From Alteromonas gracilis (GTDB taxonomy: Bacteria > Pseudomonadota > Gammaproteobacteria > Enterobacterales > Alteromonadaceae), in the NCBI RefSeq assembly GCF_002993325.1, contig NZ_PVNO01000023.1, forward strand, positions 124,001 to 188,000: 64,000 nt of DNA, given 5' to 3'. This document shows, one piece after another, positions 18,398 to 28,064 of this stretch. Each line of letters begins with the position of its first letter. Positions within the stretch are counted from its first letter, which is position 1. The translations under genes were made by a program, and so were the position numbers. The notes under the pieces are model-generated. The model had not been told where the DNA came from, did no database searches, and saw nothing but the letters and a program-made list of their open reading frames with translations.

Positions 18398-18581
18398 TGC
18401 CGCTCTTGTTGTTATTAACGCCTTGTTATGACGTTTCGCTAAGGGCGTTTATACGCCGCGATTTGCGTTGCGAATCTTTCTACAAATTGTAGCAACTACT
18501 TCAAGCTTAAAAACCTTTTCAAGCGAAGCTGCTTTTAATAACTCTGGTTAATTACACCGTTCATTATTTGCTCTAGTGTGC

Positions 18582-20273
18582 TTAATAGCCTGCTGCTTGT
18601 CCATCTTTTCGACTTTCAGAGGCACCAAAATATACGCCTTTTTGCTCATCCCATGCGATAGCTTGATATCCGCCGAATGCGCCAACAACCCGCTGAAGCT
18701 TGTGACCCCGCTCCATTAGTTCGCGCTGGACGGTCTCGCTAAAGCCCGACTCTAAGCTTACATAGCCGCCATCTGTCATCAATGCTCCTGTTGGACTGCT
18801 TGAGCCGCTGTGAAGTATTCTTGGGGCGTCACCTGCCTCTTGCAGATTCATTCCAAAATCTAAAATATTTACAATGATTTGCGCATGCATCTGAGGCTGC
18901 GTGCCGCCGCCCATTACACCAAAGCTCATCACTGGTTTACCATTTCTGGTAACAAAGGCAGGAATGATAGTGTGAAAAGGTCGCTTGCCAGGGCGATACT
19001 CATTGAAATGCCCTTCTTCAAGGGTGAACATCTCGCCTCGGTTTTGCAGAATAAACCCCAACCCCGGCGGCGTCATACCTGACCCCATTCCGCGATAGTT
19101 ACTCTGAATTAACGACACCATGTTGCCATCTTTATCAGCAACGGTCAGATAGATGGTATCCCCCTCATAAATACCAGCGTCTACCCGGTTCGCCGCGCGT
19201 TCGTTATCAATAAGCTTTTGGCGTTTGGCTGCGTATTCTTTTGATATTAACCAATCGACAGGAATGTCGTTGAAGTCTGGGTCAGCATAAAACTTGGCGC
19301 GATCTTCAAAGGCAAGCTTTTTCGCTTCAACAAAAGTGTGAATATAGTCAGCCGAATTAAAACCCATTCCTTCGATATCATAGCGCTCTAGAACATTAAG
19401 GATTTGCAGTGCTGCTATACCTTGGCCGTTCGGCGGAAGTTCCCACACATCGAACCCGCGATAATTAGCTGCAACCGGTTCGACCCACTCAGAGGTATGT
19501 GACGATAAATCCTGATATGACAAAAAGCCGCGTTGAGACTTCATGTAGGCATCGATAGTGCGCGCAATATCGCCTTTGTAAAAAGCATCTCGCCCTCCGG
19601 TTGCGATTTTTTCATACGTCACCGCTAATCCGGGATTTTTAAAAATATCGCCTTTTTGCGGTACTTTACCATCGATAAGGAAGGTCTCGGCGAAGCCATC
19701 GTAATGACCAATTCGCTCGTAATTCATTTGCCAGTAATAGGCGATAACTTCTGAAACAGGGAACCCTTCGCGGGCATATTTGATAGACGGCGTAAGCAAC
19801 GCTGACATGGGCAGCTTGCCAAATTTTTCGTGTAGCGCAAACCAGCCATCGACAGCGCCAGGAACTGAAACGGGAAGCGGACCAAATTTAGGAATTTGAT
19901 GCAAGCCACGCTCGGCAAACACCGCTTTCGTTAATTGTCTAGGCGAGCGACCCGAGGCGTTTAAGCCCACTAGCTTTTCTTCTTTTGCATCCCACACTAT
20001 GGCAAATAGGTCACCGCCTATACCGCTACCCGTAGGCTCGACTAAACCTAACATGGCATTGGCTGCAATGGCGGCATCGACCGCACTGCCTCCCTGCTTT
20101 AAGATATCTAACGCGGCTTGTGTGGCTAATGGCTGACTCGTGGCTACCATGCCATTTTTAGCAATCACTTCTGAGCGACTTGCAAATGTATGCCCTGTAA
20201 TTCTGTCATAACTGAAACAATTGACACTAAATAAAATAAGTATCAAGGGGAGAAGTCGCGCATTTGCAATCAT
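18582..20273 (-). CDS. ggt: Gamma-glutamyltransferase (glutathione hydrolase)
   Basis: This 563-residue protein has an N-terminal signal peptide (about 1-21), placing it in the periplasm. It belongs to the N-terminal nucleophile family that self-cleaves into two subunits. The predicted nucleophile is Thr373 in the segment GDTIYLTVADKDGN, aligned with Thr391 of E. coli Ggt; the conserved glycine-rich NYRGMGSGMTPPG and GVMGGGTQPQ motifs follow. It hydrolyses or transfers the gamma-glutamyl group of glutathione. It is probably a single-gene unit with its promoter in the 214-base gap next to the amt terminator. Confidence 0.93.
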   Translation of the reverse strand: MIANARLLPLILILFSVNCFSYDRITGHTFASRSEVIAKNGMVATSQPLATQAALDILKQGGSAVDAAIAANAMLGLVEPTGSGIGGDLFAIVWDAKEEKLVGLNASGRSPRQLTKAVFAERGLHQIPKFGPLPVSVPGAVDGWFALHEKFGKLPMSALLTPSIKYAREGFPVSEVIAYYWQMNYERIGHYDGFAETFLIDGKVPQKGDIFKNPGLAVTYEKIATGGRDAFYKGDIARTIDAYMKSQRGFLSYQDLSSHTSEWVEPVAANYRGFDVWELPPNGQGIAALQILNVLERYDIEGMGFNSADYIHTFVEAKKLAFEDRAKFYADPDFNDIPVDWLISKEYAAKRQKLIDNERAANRVDAGIYEGDTIYLTVADKDGNMVSLIQSNYRGMGSGMTPPGLGFILQNRGEMFTLEEGHFNEYRPGKRPFHTIIPAFVTRNGKPVMSFGVMGGGTQPQMHAQIIVNILDFGMNLQEAGDAPRILHSGSSSPTGALMTDGGYVSLESGFSETVQRELMERGHKLQRVVGAFGGYQAIAWDEQKGVYFGASESRKDGQAAGY

Positions 20274-20413
20274 AGTGTTCCTTTTATCTAAAACGTTATA
20301 TGGCGTTAATGTACAGAGCTACAATACTCTCTAGTGTAGCTTCATTGTCACATTACGCCTAGGCTTCTTTCCTTAACGCTCTTGTTTGTAAACACTGATA
20401 AAGATAACGAAAA

Positions 20414-20434
20414 AAGCCCCGCTAGGCGGGGCTT
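20414..20434 (-). terminator. Rho-independent terminator of glnK-amt
   Basis: AAGCCCCG and CGGGGCTT form an 8-bp GC-rich stem with a 5-base loop. On the minus strand it is followed by a T run (TTTTTT), as expected for the end of amt, 54 bases after its stop codon. Confidence 0.85.
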
Positions 20435-20487
20435 AAACATGGTAACAAGGCATTATTATTGCTTTATTCTGCCTAATCGGGACTTTA

Positions 20488-21735
20488 TTACGAACGGCTG
20501 CTTGTGAAATCTGGGTATGCTTCCAAACCACACTCGCTCATGTCTACGCCGTCGAATTCTTCTTCTTCGCTTACACGTACACCCATTACCGCTTTAATCA
20601 CTAGCCATACCACTAGGCTCACTACGAATACCCATACAAAGATAGTCGCGGCGCCAATTAGCTGACCAGAAATACTTGAACCATCGTTTGTGAAAGGAAC
20701 AAGGATTAGACCTAGAAGACCAACAACACCGTGAACCGAGATAGCGCCCACTGGGTCGTCAATTTTTACTTTATCTAGTGCAACAATACTAAGCACTACT
20801 AAGATACCACCTAGGCCGCCGAATAGCGTAGCTTGTAGTGGCGTTGGTGTTGAAGGCTCTGCAGTGATTGCAACAAGACCAGCTAACGCACCGTTAAGCA
20901 CCATTGTAAGGTCTGCTTTACCAAACAAAATACGTGCAACGATAAGCGCAGCAATAGCACCACCAGCAGCGGCAGCATTAGTGTTCATAAATACGATAGC
21001 CACTGAGTTTGCACTTTCAACCGTAGCGGTTGCTAGAACAGAACCACCGTTGAAGCCAAACCAACCCATCCAAAGAATGAATGTGCCCAAAGTAGCAAGC
21101 GGTAGATTTGCACCAGGGATAGCATTTACTTTACCGTCTGCTGTGTATTTGCCTTTACGAGCACCTAGCACAAGTACACCAGAAAGGGCAGCTGCTGCAC
21201 CGGCCATGTGAACAATACCAGAACCAGCAAAGTCAGAGAAACCAAGGTCGCCTAGGGTATACATGCCAAATACAGCTTCACCACCCCATGTCCAAGCGCC
21301 TTCCATCGGATAGATGAAGCCTGTCATTACGACAGAAAAAGCAAGAAACGCCCAAAGCTTCATACGCTCAGCAACCGCACCAGATACGATAGACATCGCA
21401 GTAGCAACAAATACTACTTGGAAGAAGAAATCTGCAGAAGGTGCGTAAGTAGCAGGCTCTTCAGCAACACCGGTTGCGCCGTCAGCCATGATACCGCTTA
21501 GGAAAGGACCCCAATCGCCACCACCGTACATAATGCCGTAACCGCAAATCATGTACATGGTGCAAGCGATAGCGAACAGCGCGACGTTTTTAGTTAAGAT
21601 TTCTGTGGTATTTTTCGCTCGAACAAGACCTGCTTCAAGCATTGCAAAACCTGCAGCCATCCACATAACTAATGCACCGCAAATTAGAAAATAAAAGGTA
21701 TCTAGCGCATACCCAAGTTCAAAAGTGATTTCCAT
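20488..21735 (-). CDS. amt: Ammonium transporter Amt
   Basis: This 415-residue protein has about eleven hydrophobic segments and the Amt/Mep/Rh signature. Twin pore histidines are visible in GSGIVHMAGAAAA and AISVHGVVGL. The N-terminus has no cleavable signal in this reading; it begins directly with the first membrane segment. It moves ammonium across the inner membrane and is gated by the PII protein encoded by the upstream glnK gene (33-base gap). The order glnK-amt and the sigma-54/NtrC elements upstream of glnK show nitrogen-limited expression. Confidence 0.96.
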   Translation of the reverse strand: MEITFELGYALDTFYFLICGALVMWMAAGFAMLEAGLVRAKNTTEILTKNVALFAIACTMYMICGYGIMYGGGDWGPFLSGIMADGATGVAEEPATYAPSADFFFQVVFVATAMSIVSGAVAERMKLWAFLAFSVVMTGFIYPMEGAWTWGGEAVFGMYTLGDLGFSDFAGSGIVHMAGAAAALSGVLVLGARKGKYTADGKVNAIPGANLPLATLGTFILWMGWFGFNGGSVLATATVESANSVAIVFMNTNAAAAGGAIAALIVARILFGKADLTMVLNGALAGLVAITAEPSTPTPLQATLFGGLGGILVVLSIVALDKVKIDDPVGAISVHGVVGLLGLILVPFTNDGSSISGQLIGAATIFVWVFVVSLVVWLVIKAVMGVRVSEEEEFDGVDMSECGLEAYPDFTSSRS

Positions 21736-21767
21736 TATTGTTTTCTCCGCAAATATATCGTTGTGGC

Positions 21768-22232
<465 letters not shown>

Positions 22233-22252
22233 TCATGTTAGAACAAAATTAA

Positions 22253-22269
22253 CGCACAATTTTGGTGCA
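22253..22269. promoter_or_regulatory. NtrC-binding-site candidate
   Basis: CGCACA-N5-GGTGCA is a near-palindrome matching the NtrC consensus TGCACC-N5-GGTGCA; one arm is perfect. It sits about 90 bases upstream of the expected glnK transcription start, the normal place for an enhancer of a sigma-54 promoter. Confidence 0.65.
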
Positions 22270-22366
22270 TAGCTAAAGAAATGCCCTCGAATGAAGCGAA
22301 GATGGTTAACGTTGAGTTGAGGCGACTAATAAGTACGATGAAATTAGGAGGGAACTATTCGTTTGA

Positions 22367-23230
22367 GTGCATGGTCTGTTGTTTACTATGACGACTCTCA
22401 CCCCAGCTTTTTTTGCGCCCGACAGGCTAAATGAGCACCATGCTGCTAAGAAAACTGCGTGGCGTCCTCTATTAATTTCAGCCTTGATTCACGTGCTCGG
22501 GGTAGTGCTAGTTGTTGTTCTTTCTCAGCTAAATATTGATAGTCAAAACGCGCGACATAAAGCCACTGTGCCAATGCCTGAAATTAGCGCGAGGCTATAC
22601 TTCCCACCGATATCACAATCTCAAAAAGTAAAAGATGTTGTGCCCCCTGAAGCAGCAGAAGCGACCAGCGACCTAGCTGATTCAGATAACGCAGAAAAGC
22701 AGAAGACAACATCTGAATTACAGTATGAGCCCGATACTTCAGTAACTAATAAAGCATCTGAGATGACAATAGACACACAACCTGAAAAGCAATCGCAGGA
22801 AAAAAAGAACGCTGATGTTGAGCCGAAGACGGACGTAACTGAACCACCTAACGTCTTAACGTCCCCTTCACTTTCAATAGATGCAAATAGACGAGCAGGC
22901 TCGCTCAACTTGTCAGTTAAAGACGGCGCTGCGCAATATTTTCACGACTATCACAACAACCAAATTTCAGAAGATGCCGAGCGTGCCGCTGCTGCCTTTC
23001 AACGAAGTAAAAATAGCCCTGAATTGAAGGGCCCGAGCACGCTACAACGGGAAGCGATTGAAAATAAACGCCCGTCCAAACGCGTTAACTGCAGCAGCAC
23101 TGCAAACAAAACGCTGGCATTATTAAGCGGCTTCACAGGTGGTACCTTAGAATGCACCAAAATGGGCGACCACGATCGTTTTATTGACGCTAGGGTTAAT
23201 AAACGCCCTGTAGAAGAGACGAACAATTAG
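22367..23230 (+). CDS. TonB-like single-span membrane protein of unknown function
   Basis: I do not recognise this 287-residue protein by name. A short cytoplasmic N-terminus leads into one membrane helix (about residues 35-54) whose SALIHVLGVVLVVVLS has Ser38, His42 and Ser53 at the spacing of the TonB SHLS motif (Val49 in place of Leu). A long Glu/Thr/Pro/Lys-rich linker (about 75-165) would cross the periplasm. The C-terminal 120 residues do not look like the TonB C-terminal fold; they hold two cysteines (RVNCSS and LECTK) that may pair. The start is uncertain: GTG 22367 or ATG 22388, behind a strong AGGAGGG at 22346-22352. It is divergent from glnK. A proton-motive-force coupling role is only inference. 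Confidence 0.75.
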   Translation: MHGLLFTMTTLTPAFFAPDRLNEHHAAKKTAWRPLLISALIHVLGVVLVVVLSQLNIDSQNARHKATVPMPEISARLYFPPISQSQKVKDVVPPEAAEATSDLADSDNAEKQKTTSELQYEPDTSVTNKASEMTIDTQPEKQSQEKKNADVEPKTDVTEPPNVLTSPSLSIDANRRAGSLNLSVKDGAAQYFHDYHNNQISEDAERAAAAFQRSKNSPELKGPSTLQREAIENKRPSKRVNCSSTANKTLALLSGFTGGTLECTKMGDHDRFIDARVNKRPVEETNN

Positions 23231-23600
23231 GCGTTAATTATCACGCATTGAGGCAAATTCGATTAAGTCGTGTTACTCGCTACGCCAATCTTGTGATAAA
23301 TCACTATGCCCCACAAATACGTAGCATCAACTTACAATTAGCAAGAGCGTTGCACTTTGTCGTGCTTGCATAAAAATGAATAAAGAGTGTAGGAACTTCC
23401 TTAACTGTCATCGTACTTTTATAGTGTTTTATTGCATCCCGTACAGGAAGCCATCTTATTTTTACATATCGTGAATTGATGGGTTGCCAAAAGTCAGATG
23501 CTGCACGTATTCTTTGCACATCGCGTTTGCTTTTTCATAACGTTATGAATGAAGACAGCGCAGACGCTGTAACCATATACAAATTAAAAGGAATATTACT
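23231..23600. other. 370-base intergenic region
   Basis: This AT-rich stretch between the TonB-like gene and the DUF808 gene holds no ORF I can support. A 71-codon minus-strand frame and a 32-codon plus-strand frame lack ribosome sites. The promoter of the DUF808 gene should lie at its right end, where AAAAGGA precedes the GTG start. Confidence 0.5.
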
Positions 23601-24524
23601 GTGGCCGCTGCCAACTTACTTGCTCTATTAGACGACATTGCAACGTTAATGGATGACATCGCAACCATGTCAAAAGTCGCTGCACAAAAAACCGCCGGCG
23701 TACTAGGCGACGATCTCGCTGTAAATGCAGACCAGGTTCAAGGCGTTAAAGCAGACCGCGAGCTGCCTGTGGTATGGGCCGTTGCAAAAGGCTCACTTTT
23801 AAATAAGGCCATATTGGTTCCTGCGGCATTGGCCATAAGTGCATTTGTTCCTTCACTTATTACAGTGCTACTCGTATTAGGCGGGCTTTACCTTTGTTTT
23901 GAAGGTGCAGAAAAATTATTGCACAAGTACCTTCCTCACGAAGATGATGAAAAAACTCGGGAAGCAAGAATAGAGGCACTTTCCCACGAAGATGTGGATA
24001 TGGTGGCTTTTGAGAAAGATAAAATTAAAGGTGCAATTCGTACTGACTTTATTCTGTCTGCTGAAATCATTGTGATTGCATTGGGCACAGTTACAGATGC
24101 AAGCCTTACCACCCAAATAGGTGTATTAGTGGCGTTGAGTCTGGCAATAACGCTAGGCGTATATGGCCTTGTAGCCGCACTTGTAAAAATGGATGATGTA
24201 GGGCTTTATATGCTACGAAAATCGTTAACAGGGTCTATGAATACTCTGCAGCGTTTTATTGGAAGGGCATTGTTAGTAGCCGCACCCGCTTTGATGAAAA
24301 CACTGGCGGTAGTAGGTACTGTGGCTATGTTTTTAGTGGGTGGTGGCATACTGACCCATAGCATAGGTTTCTTGCACGTTATCACCGACTGGTTTACCGG
24401 CCTCATTCCCGATGCATCGTTAGTTATGTCTATACTGGCGGATGGCGCGGTAGGTATTGCTGCCGGCGTAATTGTCGCTATTACTGTTACATTAGCCTCT
24501 CAACTGAAAAACAAGAAGCGCTAG
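23601..24524 (+). CDS. DUF808 (YedI-type) inner-membrane protein
   Basis: This 307-residue protein starts with GTG 23601 behind AAAAGGA. It has the typical DUF808 N-terminus (LLALLDDIATLMDDIATMSK), followed by a cytoplasmic part with AAQKTAGVLGDDLAVNA and several hydrophobic segments (about 70-105, 150-195, 225-300). The length matches E. coli YedI (about 305). It is an integral inner-membrane protein of unknown function. It is a single gene, with noncoding stretches of about 365 bases on both sides. Confidence 0.88.
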   Translation: MAAANLLALLDDIATLMDDIATMSKVAAQKTAGVLGDDLAVNADQVQGVKADRELPVVWAVAKGSLLNKAILVPAALAISAFVPSLITVLLVLGGLYLCFEGAEKLLHKYLPHEDDEKTREARIEALSHEDVDMVAFEKDKIKGAIRTDFILSAEIIVIALGTVTDASLTTQIGVLVALSLAITLGVYGLVAALVKMDDVGLYMLRKSLTGSMNTLQRFIGRALLVAAPALMKTLAVVGTVAMFLVGGGILTHSIGFLHVITDWFTGLIPDASLVMSILADGAVGIAAGVIVAITVTLASQLKNKKR

Positions 24525-24586
24525 GTACTGTACTCTTCGCATACTGTTGCTCGCATTGAGCGCATAAACATGTTTTTTAGACCACT

Positions 24587-24612
24587 CGCGTAGTTGAACG
24601 TTCGACTACGCG
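24587..24612. repeat. Near-perfect 26-bp palindrome
   Basis: CGCGTAGT and ACTACGCG form 8-bp arms around TGAACGTTCG, which is itself almost palindromic. It is 63 bases after the DUF808 stop. No T run follows on either strand, so it is not a standard terminator; it may be a protein-binding site or an mRNA end hairpin. Confidence 0.7.
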
Positions 24613-24761
24613 ACGTTTCACCCATCCCCATTAGTCATTTTGACCACTTAAATTTAAATTTCACCACTTTTTAGTATTTCGTCAGTTCGTAAGTTTAGTT
24701 ACACTCTTTCAGCTTAAATAAAAATTCTTACTTTTCATAAGCTTAAACCATTTTACAAAAC

Positions 24762-24777
24762 TGGCACATCCCTCGCT
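24762..24777 (+). promoter_or_regulatory. Possible sigma-54 promoter of the small envelope-protein pair
   Basis: TGGCAC-N5-TCGCT has a perfect -24 element and the GG-N10-GC spacing required by RpoN. The first small gene starts 113 bases downstream. No activator site was recognised, so this could be chance. Confidence 0.4.
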
Positions 24778-24889
24778 ATAAACTAATTGTTAATTGATAA
24801 CGACTTATTATCGAAACCTTTAGCAATATGATAGCTGCCACGCAGTATGTCCCAGTGCAGTGTCTAACATAACTTTTTAGGAGATTACT

Positions 24890-25174
24890 ATGTTTATCGG
24901 TCGCAAAACTTTCACTGCACTTTCTTTCGTTGCTGGCGTGCTAAGTACACAAGCATTTGCTGATGACTCTCAAAACAACATTGCTTTGCATACTGACTTT
25001 ATGGTTCAAAACGCCATGACAGAGGTAAAGCAGGAATTAGCGCTTAGCGTAACGTACGACGTGCTTACCGCTAGCCATACATTCGAGCCAGAGGTAGAGG
25101 AAGCCGAAACCTTGGTAGCGGAGATTACGATAACGCCGATAGAGCCGGTGAACTCAGACGATAACGACGCATAA
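24890..25174 (+). CDS. Small acidic exported protein
   Basis: This 94-residue protein has a clear Sec signal peptide (basic start, hydrophobic core, cut expected after AFA at about residue 24). The mature part of about 70 residues has no cysteine and a strongly acidic second half (EPEVEEAE, then many D/E to the end). A good ribosome site (AGGAG) precedes the ATG. A 36-residue membrane protein gene follows after 11 bases with a nearly identical ribosome site, so the two form a small operon. I do not recognise the family. Confidence 0.75.
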   Translation: MFIGRKTFTALSFVAGVLSTQAFADDSQNNIALHTDFMVQNAMTEVKQELALSVTYDVLTASHTFEPEVEEAETLVAEITITPIEPVNSDDNDA

Positions 25175-25185
25175 GGAGATTGCAC

Positions 25186-25296
25186 ATGTTAACTGCCGCT
25201 ACACTGTTTATGGTAGTACTCGGCCCTGTTATCGCGTTTTTAGTGAGTGCGCTAGTCTTTTCAACTGCGCGCACCTTTCTTCAAAAAAGCCACTGA
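25186..25296 (+). CDS. 36-residue single-span membrane microprotein
   Basis: ATG 25186 to TGA 25296 encodes 36 residues: a membrane helix (about residues 3-26, TLFMVVLGPVIAFLVSALVF) and a short basic tail (ARTFLQKSH). An ideal ribosome site (AAGGAG) lies 7 bases before the ATG, and the gene starts 11 bases after the exported acidic protein. The positive C-terminus suggests N-out, C-in topology. I know no family for it; the strong ribosome site and helix support a real gene. Confidence 0.65.
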   Translation: MLTAATLFMVVLGPVIAFLVSALVFSTARTFLQKSH

Positions 25297-25437
25297 AATC
25301 GCGATAAAAATAAATAGGTGCCTTGTTAACTCATTTATCTGATTTGCCTTCCCTGGGCCTTTGCTCCAGAGGGAGATAGAAAGCACAGAGTTTATGTTTA
25401 ATGTAATTGTGTTTTCTATCTTCTTACTGGAGTTTTT

Positions 25438-27798
25438 TTATCCAAATATTTTTCCCCACCAGCTTTTTTCTTTCGTGTTGCCATCTTTATCGACCGGCCG
25501 GCCTGAGCAATCTTGTTGAGGCGGAGGGAGCACATCTAGAATAGCAGGCACACTCAAACTTCCTGCACACCCAGCAACAACAACTGCACCGGTTTTAGCA
25601 TCAAAATGCGCTATGCCTAACCCTTTAGGAAAACGTCTAGATAGTGACTTGGGTGATTGAGATTTCATGTAGTTTACAAAGACAGGTAGTGCGCCTCCTG
25701 CACCCGTTAAGTTTACTGGTTTATTATCATCATTGCCGACCCAAACTGTGACCACGTTATTTCTATCAAAACCGCTGAACCAGCTATCTCGATAGTCGTC
25801 AGTAGTGCCGGTTTTACCCGCCATATTCACGTTTCCAAAGTTCCAGCCTATGCGTTTTGCCGTTCCTTCCGTAGTCACTTTATAAAGCGCATAGTTGAGC
25901 AAATAAGTTGCCGCCTCATCTGCACGCTGCGCATAAAACTCGGCTTTCTTCCAAAGCAATGCGTTATCATTTGTTACCACTGAAGTCACAGTATGAAGAG
26001 GAATATAGCGACCGTCGTTTGACAGGGTTTGGTACATTTGATTGGTGTTAAACGGTGTTAGCTCAAACGCGCCAAGAGTAAGCGATGGCACTTTATCAAC
26101 TGGCGTGGTTACACCTAAGCGCGCAATCGTATCAGCCAAAGCATCAAGCCCTATCTGCATACCCAGGTTGACCGTGGGAACATTGAGAGACTCAACCAGC
26201 CCTTGAAGCAAAGGTACTTGCCCTCTGAACTCCTTGTCGTAGTTTTGAGGCGACCACGTTGTCCCATTTTTACTCTCAAGGGTAATAGGTTCATCTTTAA
26301 GTGGCGTTGCCAGATTGAACTGCGTTGGATCTTCTAGTGCAGTCAAATACACCGCTGGTTTTATCAACGAGCCGATAGGACGTTTTGCATCAAGCGCTCG
26401 GTTAAAACCTTTAAACTCAAAGTCTTTTCCACCGACAATGGCGCGTACTTCACCACTTGCACTGTTTGTTACTACCATGGCACCTTGCAACGGTACTTTT
26501 CTGTCTTTTTGTAAACCGTCTAAGGTGGTCGACAGTGCTTTTTCAGCTCGTCGTTGCGCTACAATATCAAGTGTTGTAAACACTTTAACGCCAGAATCTC
26601 TTAAGCTTGGCTCTGCCAAGATTTCGTTTAACTCGCGGCGAACCTGCTCCATAAATGCTGGGTGTTTACCGCTTGCTAAGCTTGCGCCACTGGCTAATCC
26701 TAACGGCATATTGACGTAGCGCTCGTACTCATCTCGATTAATTTCGTTTTCGTCAAACAACATGCGCAATACGAGATCACGACGTTCTTTGGTACGCTCA
26801 GGATATTTACGCGGATTGTAGTAAGACGGCCCCTTAATAATAGCTACCAGCGTTGCAATTTCTACCGTACTTAATTCATTTGCAGGCCGGTCAAAGTAAA
26901 AGTAGCTGGCAAGCCCAAAGCCATGGACTGCCATATCGCCGTTTTGCCCCAAAAATACTTCATTCAAATACGCTTCAATAATTTCTGACTTGCTGTAACG
27001 CGCGTCAATAATAACCGCCATAATGGCTTCTTTAGCTTTGCGAACGATGGAACGTTCGCGGGTTAAAAACATATTTTTAACCAGCTGTTGCGTGAGCGTG
27101 CTGCCGCCTTGAACCGTTCTTCCTGCAGCAATATTCGCCATAAGAGCTCGCAAAATAGAAAGCGGTGCAACCCCGTGATGGTTGTAGAAATTACGGTCTT
27201 CAACCAAGGTTAAGGCTTTGGGCAGCATTTCAGGTATAGAATCTAACTTGACCAACATACGGTCTTCTTGCGATCCGCTTGTCATGCGCGTAACGAGCCA
27301 AGGCTCTAGCTTTACCGCGCCATAAGGGCGACCTTGAGTCTTGTCGTATATTTCACCAATACGAGGGCCTTCCCATGTGATGACTAGATGGCGTAACGGC
27401 TCAGCGCCCTCAGGAAATTGAAAGCCACGGCGCTGCACATTGAGCACCTTATTTTGATAACTGTATTCACCACTGCTATCGGCAAAAGTCACCTTTCGGT
27501 AGCCAAGCAGATTTAATTCATCAATAACTTCTTGCGGGGTAATTTCTTCGCCTTTGCTTATTTCTAGAGGGCGAGCAAATATCTGTGCCGGCACTTCCCA
27601 TTTATTTCCTGAAAAGGCATGTTTAATTTGCGCGTCGAGATAAAAAGCATAAGCGCCAAGCACCACGAGCCCAATAAGACTAACACGCCAGAACAGGGTG
27701 AACATCCACGAACGTTTGGATGAGCTTTTACCCTTTGCGGATGTTTTCGATGCTTTGCTATTTGAAGATGTATTGTCTTTAGTCTGTCTTTTTGCCAC
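25438..27798 (-). CDS. mrcB: Penicillin-binding protein 1B, bifunctional glycosyltransferase/transpeptidase
   Basis: This 786-residue class A PBP polymerises and cross-links peptidoglycan at the outer face of the inner membrane. A basic, Ser/Lys-rich cytoplasmic tail (1-30) precedes a membrane helix (about 33-54) and a UB2H-like domain (about 75-160). The GT51 domain has catalytic Glu200 in LVEDRNFYNHHGV, and the transpeptidase domain has Ser477 in the SLIK box, an SLN box and a KTGTT box. The UB2H domain, which in E. coli binds the activator LpoB, supports PBP1b over PBP1a. It is divergent from an MltB-like lytic transglycosylase gene 266 bases away. Confidence 0.95.
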   Translation of the reverse strand: MAKRQTKDNTSSNSKASKTSAKGKSSSKRSWMFTLFWRVSLIGLVVLGAYAFYLDAQIKHAFSGNKWEVPAQIFARPLEISKGEEITPQEVIDELNLLGYRKVTFADSSGEYSYQNKVLNVQRRGFQFPEGAEPLRHLVITWEGPRIGEIYDKTQGRPYGAVKLEPWLVTRMTSGSQEDRMLVKLDSIPEMLPKALTLVEDRNFYNHHGVAPLSILRALMANIAAGRTVQGGSTLTQQLVKNMFLTRERSIVRKAKEAIMAVIIDARYSKSEIIEAYLNEVFLGQNGDMAVHGFGLASYFYFDRPANELSTVEIATLVAIIKGPSYYNPRKYPERTKERRDLVLRMLFDENEINRDEYERYVNMPLGLASGASLASGKHPAFMEQVRRELNEILAEPSLRDSGVKVFTTLDIVAQRRAEKALSTTLDGLQKDRKVPLQGAMVVTNSASGEVRAIVGGKDFEFKGFNRALDAKRPIGSLIKPAVYLTALEDPTQFNLATPLKDEPITLESKNGTTWSPQNYDKEFRGQVPLLQGLVESLNVPTVNLGMQIGLDALADTIARLGVTTPVDKVPSLTLGAFELTPFNTNQMYQTLSNDGRYIPLHTVTSVVTNDNALLWKKAEFYAQRADEAATYLLNYALYKVTTEGTAKRIGWNFGNVNMAGKTGTTDDYRDSWFSGFDRNNVVTVWVGNDDNKPVNLTGAGGALPVFVNYMKSQSPKSLSRRFPKGLGIAHFDAKTGAVVVAGCAGSLSVPAILDVLPPPQQDCSGRPVDKDGNTKEKSWWGKIFG

Positions 27799-28064
27799 GT
27801 GAAAACGCCATGAAGATCATTGAAATGACATCGCATTCTTTGCGATATTGATTAACGCGCGCCTTTAAAAACGTCGTTTTTGATATCATAAACATTACCA
27901 CTGAGGCCGCTTCTCAACAACTGTTTCCATTTAGGCACACTGTAAACCTTACTCCATTGTAAAAAGCGTGCTGATCATAAAAGCCGTCTACTTGGAATGA
28001 ATTTTACTCGCGTTTCGCGGTCACAATGCGATAGCATGCAGGGAAGTAACACAGGAACCGTACT

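Noticed and set aside
23304..23519. 71-codon minus-strand open frame in the gap before the DUF808 gene
   Set aside because: No ribosome site, no recognisable domain, and composition like noncoding AT-rich DNA.
25394..25519. Plus-strand 41-codon frame overlapping the end of mrcB
   Set aside because: It runs into the mrcB 3' end, has no good ribosome site and is mostly the antisense of a coding sequence.
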